Assembly: GCA_017643305.1 (NCBI GenBank)
Contig: JAEPNQ010000021.1
Location: 1-45,875 of the forward strand
DNA length: 45,875 nucleotides
Reading direction: 5' to 3'
Source of the DNA: Marinibacterium sp.
Lineage (GTDB): Bacteria; Pseudomonadota; Alphaproteobacteria; Rhodobacterales; Rhodobacteraceae
A program made the translations under genes and the position numbers. Shown here in pieces: positions 8,612 to 15,610 of this stretch. The first letter of the stretch is position 1. Each line of letters starts with the position of its first letter. Below the pieces are notes generated by a model. It did not search any database. It saw nothing but the letters and a program-made list of their open reading frames with translations, and was not told the DNA's origin.

Positions 8612-8963
8612 CTAGATGTTTTGGCCCCGGCGTTTCGTCCGCGCTGCAGGATCAGGTCCCCCGCCGCAATCGGCATCGCTGACGCAAGCACCGCCCGGAT
8701 CGCTGCCTTGGCCCTGCCCTGTTCGGACGTGGCGATGACGGCGATGTTGATTTAACCATTTTCGTAAACCAACCGGTTCAACGCCGCCCCCAGTTTTGCG
8801 CGCACAACAACCTTGGTCCCGGCATGCGCGAGGTGGCTGAGATCGGGAAGATCGTGGATTTTCGGTTTGGCCATGCGATCAGTTTTGCCAAACCGGGTTG
8901 CAACTGCCATAGACAAATCCTTGCCCCCTGCCGATAGTGAAGCAAATCTAAACGGGGCACATC
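8612..8963. other. 352-base gap before the HDAC gene
   Basis: No established gene is visible. The minus strand carries a 52-codon reading frame (8752-8910), listed separately. In the same frame, beyond its TAA, the sequence stays open to about 8612 with coding-like composition (residues such as IATSEQGRAKAAIRAVLAS). That could mean a gene broken by a stop codon. The base composition looks like that of its neighbours. Confidence 0.4.
8752..8910 (-). CDS. Possible 52-residue ORF or broken gene
   Basis: The frame starts at an ATG preceded by a good ribosome binding site (AAGGA, about 7 bases upstream). It encodes a basic 52-residue peptide beginning MAVATRFGKTDRMAKPK and ending NRLVYENG before a TAA. 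After the TAA the same frame stays open for about 45 more codons. Either this is a small protein, or it is the head of a longer gene interrupted by a nonsense mutation. No family is recognised. It is transcribed away from the HDAC-family gene at 8964. Confidence 0.3.
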   Translation of the reverse strand: MAVATRFGKTDRMAKPKIHDLPDLSHLAHAGTKVVVRAKLGAALNRLVYENG

Positions 8964-10073
8964 ATGAAAACGGGTTTTTTCTGGGACGAACAATGCTTCT
9001 GGCACGCGGGTGGCAATTATGCGTTCACACTGCCCATCGGCGGGCTTGTACAGCCGCTGGCCGCAGGCGGGTTGCCCGAAAACCCGGAAACCAAGCGGCG
9101 TCTAACCAACCTGATGAATGTCACCGGGCTGATGAAGGAAATGCAGTCGCATGGCGCGCCTGCAGCTGACCGGGCCGATCTGGAGCGTGTGCACCCCGCC
9201 AGCTATCTAAATGAATTCAAACGCCTGTCCGATGCGGGCGGTGGTGAACTGGGCCGGGGTACACCGTTTGCGACCGGTGGATATGAGATTGCCGCACTGT
9301 CCGCCGGGCTAGCGATGGGCGCTGTAGACGCCGTGCTGCGCGGGCAGGTCGACAACGCCTATTCCCTGTCGCGCCCCCCCGGGCACCATTGTCTGCCGGA
9401 TTATCCCAACGGGTTCTGCCTTCTGGCCAATATCTCCATTGCGGTTGAGGCCGCCCGCGCCAATCACGGGCTGGGTAAGGTCGCCGTGCTGGACTGGGAT
9501 GTGCATCACGGCAACGGGACCGAGGCGATCTTCTATGACCGGGCCGACACGCTGACGATCAGCCTGCATCAGGAAGGCAACTATCCGCTGAACAGCGGCC
9601 ATATCACCGACCGGGGCGAAGGCGCCGGGACCGGTTACAACATCAACGTGCCGCTGCCCGCTGGGGCTGGCCACAACGCCTATCTCGCCACGATGGACCG
9701 CATTGTCGGACCTGCGCTGGAGGCGTTTGAGCCGGACCTGATCGTGGTGGCCTGCGGATTTGACGCTGCCGCTATTGATCCGCTGGCGCGTATGCTGGCC
9801 ACCACAGAAACCTTCCGGGCCATGACCATGAGGATCAAGGATATGGCCAACACGCTTTGCGACGGACGGCTGGTTCTGGTCCACGAGGGCGGGTATTCTG
9901 AGGTTTATGTGCCTTTCTGCGGTCACGCCACGCTGGAAGCGCTGTCAGGCAGTAAGATCGCCGCGCCTGACCCGTTTGCCGAAGGCTTTGCCTCGCGCCA
10001 GCCCGGTCCGCGCTTTGATGCGTTCCTGTTAGAGGTTGTTGACGAGATGGCGCAGGAATTGCGTCCAGGCTGA
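8964..10073 (+). CDS. Histone-deacetylase-superfamily (class II type) amidohydrolase
   Basis: This zinc amidohydrolase is related to class II histone deacetylases and acetylpolyamine amidohydrolases; in bacteria these act on acetylated small amines or lysines. The 369 residues are full length. Catalytic-site motifs are RPPGHH (137-142, the charge-relay histidines) and DWDVHHGNGT (177-186, zinc ligands D179 and H181). GFDAAAIDPL (from about 266) carries the third zinc Asp, and EGGY (308-311) the transition-state Tyr. The unusual aromatic N-terminus KTGFFWDEQCFWH resembles the subgroup where an N-terminal loop shapes a polyamine-sized pocket. The substrate is not determinable from sequence. It ends four bases from the end of the convergent lipoprotein gene. 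Confidence 0.85.
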   Translation: MKTGFFWDEQCFWHAGGNYAFTLPIGGLVQPLAAGGLPENPETKRRLTNLMNVTGLMKEMQSHGAPAADRADLERVHPASYLNEFKRLSDAGGGELGRGTPFATGGYEIAALSAGLAMGAVDAVLRGQVDNAYSLSRPPGHHCLPDYPNGFCLLANISIAVEAARANHGLGKVAVLDWDVHHGNGTEAIFYDRADTLTISLHQEGNYPLNSGHITDRGEGAGTGYNINVPLPAGAGHNAYLATMDRIVGPALEAFEPDLIVVACGFDAAAIDPLARMLATTETFRAMTMRIKDMANTLCDGRLVLVHEGGYSEVYVPFCGHATLEALSGSKIAAPDPFAEGFASRQPGPRFDAFLLEVVDEMAQELRPG

Positions 10074-10076
10074 CGC

Positions 10077-10307
10077 CTACAACCATTCGTTGGCGCGCGG
10101 CCCCTTGTAATACTGTTGTCGGGCCTTGCGTTCCGCAGGCGTTTGACCTGGTGGAGGACCGGCCCAGGCCCCAGCACCCAGCCGTTCGGCCTGTTCTGTC
10201 GGGAAACCACCCACCGCATTTCCATCGACGCTGGTTGCCGGACTGGTGGTTGAACAGGCCGCAAGACCCGCTGCCATCGATGCGAAAAGTAGGGCGGAAC
10301 GTAGCAT
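10077..10307 (-). CDS. Small lipoprotein with PPPGxTxAERxAR C-terminus
   Basis: The 76-residue precursor starts MLRSALLFASMAAGLAACSTTS. This is a lipoprotein signal with the lipidated Cys at residue 18, leaving a mature peptide of about 59 residues. The C-terminal 27 residues contain GPPPGQTPAERKARQQYYKG and end GPRANEWL. The same motif ends the next gene upstream on this strand (10402-10620), so the two are tandem paralogues that differ in their N-termini. The frame extends further upstream, but the lipoprotein signal fixes the ATG at 10307. No known function; probably periplasmic. Confidence 0.6.
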   Translation of the reverse strand: MLRSALLFASMAAGLAACSTTSPATSVDGNAVGGFPTEQAERLGAGAWAGPPPGQTPAERKARQQYYKGPRANEWL

Positions 10308-10401
10308 GACCAAGTTTCGGGTGACATGAAATGACAATACGCGATTTTTGGGCGAAACCCATACGGTTCTTGCCACGTTACGGAATATTGAATGTGGCGC
10401 A

Positions 10402-10620
10402 TCAGAAATCCCGCCCACGGGGGCCGCGATAGTAGTCCTTGCGCGCTTGCCGTTCCGCTGCTGTGCGACCGGGTGGCGGCCCGCCACCGCCATAGTAAGT
10501 GACGGACCCGCCGCCGCTGCTGACACCCACCGCGCCTGACCCGCTGACCCGGACGTCGGTGGACGTGACCGATCCGAAGGCAGCGGCAAAAAGGGCTAGA
10601 CAGATCAACAGACGATACAT
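10402..10620 (-). CDS. Small secreted protein with PPPGxTxAERxAR C-terminus
   Basis: This 72-residue protein has a signal peptide (MYRLLICLALFAAAFGSVTS) and a Gly/Ser-rich middle (SGSGAVGVSSGGGSVTYYGG). The charged C-terminus GGPPPGRTAAERQARKDYYR ends in GPRGRDF. That end matches the neighbouring 76-residue lipoprotein almost position for position, which supports both being real genes and a duplication. Unlike the neighbour it has no lipobox Cys, so it is predicted to be soluble in the periplasm. The ATG at 10620 is chosen over a TTG nine bases upstream. Confidence 0.55.
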   Translation of the reverse strand: MYRLLICLALFAAAFGSVTSTDVRVSGSGAVGVSSGGGSVTYYGGGGPPPGRTAAERQARKDYYRGPRGRDF

Positions 10621-10690
10621 GGGAACCAATCAAGCGTTTGGTGGTTTGTGGCGGGACATGCCAGTGCGCTTTAGATAAGACGCCTTGAAA

Positions 10691-10710
10691 CTCGGACAAG
10701 ACCGTCCGAG
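10691..10710. promoter_or_regulatory. Perfect inverted repeat between divergent genes
   Basis: CTCGGAC and GTCCGAG are separated by six bases (AAGACC). The repeat lies directly after a TTGAAA hexamer (10685-10690) in the 123-base gap between the minus-strand small secreted protein and the nitroreductase gene. Its position just after a -35-like element suggests an operator, but no convincing -10 is visible. It could also be an RNA hairpin in a leader. Confidence 0.35.
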
Positions 10711-10743
10711 ATAGAAGCGAGAATATGTAAAAAGGTTTCCCAT

Positions 10744-11322
10744 ATGCCTGCCCCAAACCCTGCCGCGATGGAATTCCTGCTCACACGCCGGTCGCGCCCG
10801 GCCAAGACCTTGACTGGCCCTGCTCCAGACCGGGCTGCACTGACCCCGCTGCTAACTGCGGCTGCACGCAGCCCCGACCATGGTAAGCTGGAACCTTTCC
10901 GGTTTATTGTTCTTGAAAAACCCGCGTTAGCCCGGCTTGCGGATCTGGCCGCAGACCGGGGTGCAGACCTGGGCAAAGCGACCGAAGATATCGCCAAGGG
11001 CCGGTCGATCTATGACCAGGGACATCTGGCCGTGGCGGTGATCGAAGTGCAAAAACCGTCAGAGAAAATCCCAGCGGTGGAACAGACCTATTCCGCCGGG
11101 GCCGCTTGCCTCGCGCTGCTGAACGCTGCGCTGGCCTCGGGCTGGGGCGCAAACTGGCTGTCAGGCTGGGCCAGCCATGACCGGGAATTCTGCCAGCAGG
11201 GGCTGGGACTAGAGCCGCATGAACGAGTGGCCGGTCTGATTTTCCTGGGTACGGAAACCTCTGCGCCGCCGGAACGACCTCGCCCAGATCTGCACGCGAT
11301 TACCAGCTGGATTTCGGAATGA
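10744..11322 (+). CDS. Nitroreductase-family FMN oxidoreductase (YdjA-like)
   Basis: This is a 192-residue flavin enzyme of the nitroreductase fold, short YdjA-type. Such enzymes use NAD(P)H through FMN to reduce nitro or quinone-like compounds; the physiological substrate is usually unknown. Near the N-terminus the FMN phosphate-binding region reads LLTRRSRPAKTL, followed by AARSPDHGKLEPFRFIV (the conserved substrate/FMN loop). The C-terminal region has GWGANWLSGW and AGLIFLGT, typical of the family. The ATG at 10744 follows AAAAAGG. The last four bases overlap the start of the EI24 gene (ATGA), so the two are translationally coupled. Confidence 0.85.
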   Translation: MPAPNPAAMEFLLTRRSRPAKTLTGPAPDRAALTPLLTAAARSPDHGKLEPFRFIVLEKPALARLADLAADRGADLGKATEDIAKGRSIYDQGHLAVAVIEVQKPSEKIPAVEQTYSAGAACLALLNAALASGWGANWLSGWASHDREFCQQGLGLEPHERVAGLIFLGTETSAPPERPRPDLHAITSWISE

Positions 11323-12011
11323 TCCTGAACTCCTTCTTCAAGGCGCTCGGCCAGATGGACGACCGGCGCTTCCGACGCGTTCTGTGGTTGGGCGTCCTTT
11401 TGACAATCGCACTGCTGGTAGCCGCCTATGCCGGGTTCCTGTGGGTTCTGGACGCGTGGTTGGGCGAAACCGTGACCCTGCCAGGCGGATACGAGATCCG
11501 GTGGCTGGACGATTTGCTAACGTTTTCGTCGGTCTTTCTGATGCTGGCGCTGTCGGTGTTCCTGATGGTACCAGTTGCATCAGCCATCACTTCCATGTTC
11601 CTCGACGAAGTCGCGCAGGCAGTTGAAGACCGCCATTATCCCAATCTGCCACCGGTGCCGGGTATGCCCTTCTACGATGCGCTGAAAGATACGGTGAATT
11701 TCCTCGGGGTGATTATTGCCGCGAACGTTGTGGCGCTGGTTGTCTATGCAATATTCCCGCCGGCGGCTGTGTTCATCTTTTGGGCGCTCAACGGCTTCCT
11801 GCTAGGGCGGGAATATTTCACGCTGGCGGCGATGCGCAGGATCGGACGGCCTGCGGCCAAGGTGTTGCGGCGCAAACATGCAGGGACCATCTGGCTGGCG
11901 GGTATCCTGATGGCGATGCCGCTGTCGGTGCCATTGATCAACTTGGTGATCCCGGTCCTAGGTGCGGCCACGTTCACACATATTTTTCATGCTCTTAACG
12001 ACCAGCGCTGA
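11319..12011 (+). CDS. EI24/CysZ-like integral membrane protein
   Basis: The 230-residue polytopic membrane protein matches the EI24 family, which includes the sulfate channel CysZ. Hydrophobic segments lie at about 21-45 (LWLGVLLTIALLVAAYAGFL), 66-95, 128-160 and 190-220. The family's central segment, AINALxxR-like, is seen here as FWALNGFLLGREYF before a conserved basic stretch (AAMRRIGRPAAKVLRRKH). It starts within the stop of the nitroreductase gene and ends at 12011 before a hairpin. No cysteine-pathway genes are near, so sulfate transport is not supported by context. Confidence 0.75.
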   Translation: MILNSFFKALGQMDDRRFRRVLWLGVLLTIALLVAAYAGFLWVLDAWLGETVTLPGGYEIRWLDDLLTFSSVFLMLALSVFLMVPVASAITSMFLDEVAQAVEDRHYPNLPPVPGMPFYDALKDTVNFLGVIIAANVVALVVYAIFPPAAVFIFWALNGFLLGREYFTLAAMRRIGRPAAKVLRRKHAGTIWLAGILMAMPLSVPLINLVIPVLGAATFTHIFHALNDQR

Positions 12012-12031
12012 TCTGGCTCGTACTTAGCCAC

Positions 12032-12057
12032 ACCTGCGGGGCGCCACCCCCGCAGGT
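12032..12057. terminator. Bidirectional hairpin between convergent genes
   Basis: A perfect 10-bp stem, ACCTGCGGGG (12032-12041) and CCCCGCAGGT (12048-12057), has a six-base loop. It lies in the 92-base gap between the EI24 gene end (12011) and the aldo/keto reductase end (12104). There is no long T-run on either side, so it may act with Rho or as an RNA 3' end. Confidence 0.6.
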
Positions 12058-12076
12058 AAATTGTTGTCGATTCGAA

Positions 12077-12098
12077 GATTTTTCATCCATGAAAAATC
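12077..12098. repeat. AT-rich palindrome GATTTTTCAT..ATGAAAAATC
   Basis: A 10-bp inverted repeat is interrupted only by CC. It shares ATTTTTC...GAAAAAT with the hairpin after the phosphohexomutase gene (4885-4901). In RNA it would fold as a hairpin with a T-rich arm on both strands, and could help terminate both convergent genes. It may be a copy of a short dispersed intergenic repeat. Confidence 0.45.
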
Positions 12099-12103
12099 CC
12101 ACC

Positions 12104-13150
12104 CTAGTAGGGCATAGGGTGCGCCTTGTGCGCAGCAGCGATCTCTTCCATCACCTCGTCGCTCAGCGTCACGTCCGCCGCGCCCAAGACAATTTCCAGC
12201 TGCGGCTGTGTCGTCGCCCCGAAAATGGCAGATGCCATAAAGGGCCGCGCGACGCACCAGGCCAGCGCCATGTGCACCGGATCCAGCCCATACCGCTGGG
12301 CGATATCCAGATAAGCATCGACCGCCGCCAGCGCGCGGGGCGTGTAGCGTCCAGACATTTCAGGTACCAGCGACCGGCGGCTGCCCTGCGGGATCTCTCC
12401 ACCTTGGTATTTGCCGGTCAGTAGCCCGGCGGCCAGTGGGGAGAACGAAAGCAGGCCCACATCCTCGTGATGGCTCAGCTCGGCCATATCCAGGTCATAG
12501 AGACGGCACATCAGGGAATATTCGTTCTGTACCGACTGCATGCGCGGCAACCCACATGCTTCCGCGATCCGCAGCCATTGCGACGTACCCCAGGCACTTT
12601 CATTGGACAGGCCGATATGCCGGATGGTGCCGCGCTGTACCTGGCGGTCTAGTTCTTCGAGGCATTCTTCCATATTACTCAGCACGTCGGCGGTATCCTG
12701 CCCTGTGGGGTCATAGGACCAATTCTGACGGAACATGTAGCTGCCCCGGTTCGGCCAGTGCAGTTGGTAGAGGTCGATATAGTCGGTCTGCAGCCGCTTA
12801 AGCGATCCTTCGATGGCGGTCGCAATGCTGGCGGCTGTGATCGGCGCGCCATCCCGCACCGCCTTGTTGCCCGCGCCGGACACTTTGGTGGCCAGGATAT
12901 AATCCCCCCGGCGGCCCGGATTGGCAGCGTTCCACGTGCCGATGATCGCCTCGGTCCGACCCGCAGTTTCTTTGGAGACAGGGTTGACCGGGTACATCTC
13001 GGCCGTGTCGATGAAATTGATGCCTGCGTTCAGCGCAGTGTCGATCTGGATATGCCCGTCAGCCTCGGTCGTTTGCGTGCCCCATGTCATGGAGCCCAGG
13101 CACAGCGCGCTGACATTCAGGCCCGTGCGGCCCAGCGGATTCATCTGCAT
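12104..13150 (-). CDS. Aldo/keto reductase, Tas-like
   Basis: This is an NADP(H)-dependent aldo/keto reductase of 348 residues, close in pattern to E. coli Tas. The (beta/alpha)8 barrel residues are Asp48 and Tyr53 (INFIDTAEMYPV), Lys89 (ILATKVSG) and His131 (LYQLHWPNR), which form the catalytic tetrad. The EMYPV phrase, with a Pro-rich loop and a GNW-like GTWN segment, separates Tas-like members from plain AKRs. The substrate is unknown. The ATG at 13150 (MQMNPLGRTGLNVS) has GAAGGGA upstream; the frame is open further upstream, but that part is not AKR-like. It lies 22 bases downstream of a GNAT remnant on the same strand. Confidence 0.9.
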   Translation of the reverse strand: MQMNPLGRTGLNVSALCLGSMTWGTQTTEADGHIQIDTALNAGINFIDTAEMYPVNPVSKETAGRTEAIIGTWNAANPGRRGDYILATKVSGAGNKAVRDGAPITAASIATAIEGSLKRLQTDYIDLYQLHWPNRGSYMFRQNWSYDPTGQDTADVLSNMEECLEELDRQVQRGTIRHIGLSNESAWGTSQWLRIAEACGLPRMQSVQNEYSLMCRLYDLDMAELSHHEDVGLLSFSPLAAGLLTGKYQGGEIPQGSRRSLVPEMSGRYTPRALAAVDAYLDIAQRYGLDPVHMALAWCVARPFMASAIFGATTQPQLEIVLGAADVTLSDEVMEEIAAAHKAHPMPY

Positions 13151-13172
13151 GATCGTCCCTTCCCTGTCCCGG

Positions 13173-13469
13173 TCAGACCGGGAGTATTTTTTCCATTTGT
13201 ATCGTGTTGCCTGATCGCCCGGTTTCGCGCCAGCCAAGATGTGCATAGAGCGACAGGTTTTCAGGCATCTGTGCGTGGGGACGCAAAATCAGGCGGGTGA
13301 TTGCGCGTTCGGCGACCCAGACGAGATGTTTGGCAATGGCCTCCGCCAGCCCACCTGCCACATCCGGCAGGTCTGGGATGCGGGCGGCGTAATGGGCACA
13401 GGTCCGGGTGATGCTCTGCACCAGCGCGGGGGTATCTTTGGGTTGGGCAGGGTGGATCACGGCGAGCAT
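13173..13469 (-). pseudogene. GNAT acetyltransferase with internal deletion
   Basis: The 98-codon frame has the beginning of a GNAT acetyltransferase (MLAVIHPAQPKDTPALVQSI...) and its C-terminal end (HAQMPENLSLYAHLGWRETG). The middle is missing. After LVWVAE it runs straight into RAITRLILRP and the PENL segment. The strand that should follow WVAE, and acetyl-CoA motif A (the R/Q-x-x-G-x-G/A loop), are absent: about 40-50 residues against a usual length near 140-150. The reading frame is intact, so the deletion was in frame. Without motif A it should not bind acetyl-CoA, so I call it a pseudogene, though a stable truncated protein cannot be excluded. Confidence 0.65.
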
Positions 13470-13529
13470 GCGCAGAAGGTTTCAGATCGGCCCCTTCTGT
13501 GCAACCCGGTCCCAAGGGCGGGATGGGGA

Positions 13530-13558
13530 TTGAGAACAAAAAGAGAACATAGTAAATT
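13530..13558 (+). promoter_or_regulatory. SOS promoter with LexA box (GAAC-N7-GAAC)
   Basis: TTGAGA (13530-13535) and TAAATT (13553-13558) are spaced 17 bases apart. Within them lies GAAC AAAAAGA GAAC (13534-13548), exactly the direct-repeat LexA operator of alphaproteobacteria (GTTC-N7-GTTC read on either strand). A transcript from this promoter would start at about 13565, which is the A of the next gene's ATG, so the mRNA may be leaderless. The location of the box between and over the promoter elements is what repression needs. Confidence 0.7.
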
Positions 13559-13564
13559 TATCTT

Positions 13565-14179
13565 ATGGCGACTCACCTTCTGACACGCACATCGGACATT
13601 GGCAAACCGGCCGTATCCCCGCATCCAGAGATCCGGCTGGTTCAGGCGCGGCTCCACGAGGTGTGTGGGCCTGCACGGCGCACCTTTGCGATCTGGCTAG
13701 CCGGGCAGATGTCGGGCACGGTGTTGTGGATTTCCCCGGCATGGGAGCCGGACAGGCTGAACCCCGAAGGCATGCTGCCCTGGGTCGATCCCAGTCGTTT
13801 CCTGTTCGTGACCCCCCGCCGGTCCGAAGACCTTTTGTGGTGCATGGAAGAGGCGTTGCGCTCCGGCGCCGTGCCACTGGTGGTGGGGGATATCCCCGGC
13901 CTACCTGGGCTGACAGCGGTGCGGCGCATGCACCTGGCAGCGGAAACCGGGGGCGGTCTGGCCTCCAGCCCCGAACAGGCGCCGCTGGGGATGGTTCTGA
14001 CCCCCGGTGACGGCGGCGCGCAGGGGATCGAAAGCCGCTGGCACATGGCCCCAATGCACAAGGACCGTGCCCAGCGCTGGCGGCTGGAAAGGCGTAGAGC
14101 CCGCACACAGCCCCAGAAAGCTTGGACCATGACGCGTGAACAGGGCGTACAGTTGGAACTGACCCCGGTCCGAGCATGA
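13565..14179 (+). CDS. imuA: ImuA-like (SulA/RecA-fold) DNA-damage protein, orphan
   Basis: This 204-residue protein resembles the alphaproteobacterial ImuA family, RecA-like proteins of the mutagenic ImuA-ImuB-DnaE2 translesion cassette. Recognisable stretches are LWISPAWEPDRLNPEGML, DPSRFLFVTPRRSEDLLWCM and EEALRSGAVPLVVGDIPGLP, ending in RRMHLAAETG. There is no Walker A lysine motif, in keeping with the degenerate RecA fold of this family. An SOS-type promoter lies directly upstream and no Shine-Dalgarno is visible, consistent with leaderless translation. imuB and dnaE2 do not follow; the next gene is an MFS transporter. The partners must be elsewhere or missing. The family call rests on sequence recall plus the LexA box. 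Confidence 0.6.
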   Translation: MATHLLTRTSDIGKPAVSPHPEIRLVQARLHEVCGPARRTFAIWLAGQMSGTVLWISPAWEPDRLNPEGMLPWVDPSRFLFVTPRRSEDLLWCMEEALRSGAVPLVVGDIPGLPGLTAVRRMHLAAETGGGLASSPEQAPLGMVLTPGDGGAQGIESRWHMAPMHKDRAQRWRLERRRARTQPQKAWTMTREQGVQLELTPVRA

Positions 14180-14316
14180 ATGTTGTCAGGACCGTCACAG
14201 GAACCGGTTGAGGCTTAGACAGGTGTGGCGGGCAAATCCTGCCCATCCTGAAAAACGACGCGCGGGGTCGAATACGGACCAGACCACAAGCGTGGCAGAC
14301 CTAAGATGCAGACATT

Positions 14317-15552
14317 ATGCGCATGCTCATTTCATTTGCAGCTCTTTTTCTGTCTGTCCTGTTGTTGCAATTGTCTTCAGGCGGGGTTGGCCCGCTGGAT
14401 GCTCTGTCGGGCCTGGAGCTGGAGTTTACCAAGAACCAGATCGGTATCCTAGGGTCTGCTCATTTCCTCGGCTTTTTCATTGGCTGCTGGGGGGCACCCC
14501 GCCTAATGGGGTCTGTCGGGCATTCCCGTGCCTTCGCCGCCTTCACGGCGGTCGGAGCGATTGGGCTGCTTGGGCATATGCTGATCGTAGACCCGATGGC
14601 CTGGGCCGCGATGCGGATCATGTCGGGGCTATGCGTGGCCGGGTGTTACACGGTGATCGAGGCATGGTTGCAGGCGAAAGTCACCAATGAAACGCGCGGG
14701 CGGACAATGGGGGTCTACCGGGTGATCGACATGTCCGGGTCCTTGCTGGCGCAGTTGATGATCGGGGTTTTAGAACCGGCGAGCTACGTGTCCTACAACC
14801 TGTTGGCGATCCTATGCTGCGCGGCCTTGTTACCACTGACATTGACCCGTGTCGCCCAACCCACGACACCGGACGCGCCGCGTTTGCGGCCCGCGCTGGC
14901 GTTACGGCGATCTCCGCTGGCGGCGGCGGGTGTTGTGGTGGCGGCGCTGTCTGCGGCATCGTTCCGGATGGTCGGCCCTGTTTATGGTCAGGAGGTTGGG
15001 CTGAACACAGGACAGATTGCATGGTTCCTTGGTGCTTTCGTTCTGGGCGGCGCGGTGGCGCAATACCCGGTGGGCTGGCTGGCGGACAAGTTTGATCGCC
15101 GCTGGGTGCTGATCTGGCTGTCAGTCGCAGCGATCCTGAGCGCGACGCTGACCATCGCGGCCCAAGGCAGCGGGACCACCGGCGTGATGCTGTGCGCACT
15201 GATTTTCGGTCTGACGACTTTCCCGATCTATTCAGTCGCTGCGGCTCACGCCCATGACTTTGCCGAAGCCCATGAACGGGTGGAACTTTCGGCAGCGTTG
15301 ATGTTCTTTTACGCGTTGGGGGCAATTGCGGCGCCAATTATGGCCTCGGTCTTGATCGAGGCTTATGGCCCGGCGGCCTTGTTCGTAATGATTTCGCTGG
15401 GGCATCTGGTGCTGGTCCTGTTCGGTCTGCTGCGCATGCGCGCCCGTCCGGTGCCAGAAGACCGCACAGCTTATACCTATGCGCCGCGCACATCGTTCCA
15501 GATCGGGCGACTGACCAAATACGCACGGGTCCGGGGAAAGCGGCGCGATTGA
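14317..15552 (+). CDS. Major facilitator superfamily transporter (YcaD-like)
   Basis: The 411-residue protein has twelve hydrophobic segments arranged as two six-helix halves with a basic cytoplasmic loop between them (RVAQPTTPDAPRLRPALALRR). The loop after helix 2 reads GAPRLMGSVGHSRAF, and the second-half counterpart is GWLADKFDRRWVL, the MFS signature. Overall it resembles the YcaD subgroup of putative drug/sugar transporters. The substrate is unknown. A 137-base gap upstream separates it from the ImuA-like gene, so it probably has its own promoter. The C-terminal tail of about 35 residues after helix 12 is cytoplasmic and basic. Confidence 0.85.
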   Translation: MRMLISFAALFLSVLLLQLSSGGVGPLDALSGLELEFTKNQIGILGSAHFLGFFIGCWGAPRLMGSVGHSRAFAAFTAVGAIGLLGHMLIVDPMAWAAMRIMSGLCVAGCYTVIEAWLQAKVTNETRGRTMGVYRVIDMSGSLLAQLMIGVLEPASYVSYNLLAILCCAALLPLTLTRVAQPTTPDAPRLRPALALRRSPLAAAGVVVAALSAASFRMVGPVYGQEVGLNTGQIAWFLGAFVLGGAVAQYPVGWLADKFDRRWVLIWLSVAAILSATLTIAAQGSGTTGVMLCALIFGLTTFPIYSVAAAHAHDFAEAHERVELSAALMFFYALGAIAAPIMASVLIEAYGPAALFVMISLGHLVLVLFGLLRMRARPVPEDRTAYTYAPRTSFQIGRLTKYARVRGKRRD

Positions 15553-15610
15553 CTTCCCACCGACCGGCCCCGCTGGTAAAGACGCGCGACTCTGACCAAA
15601 GGCGCGCGAC

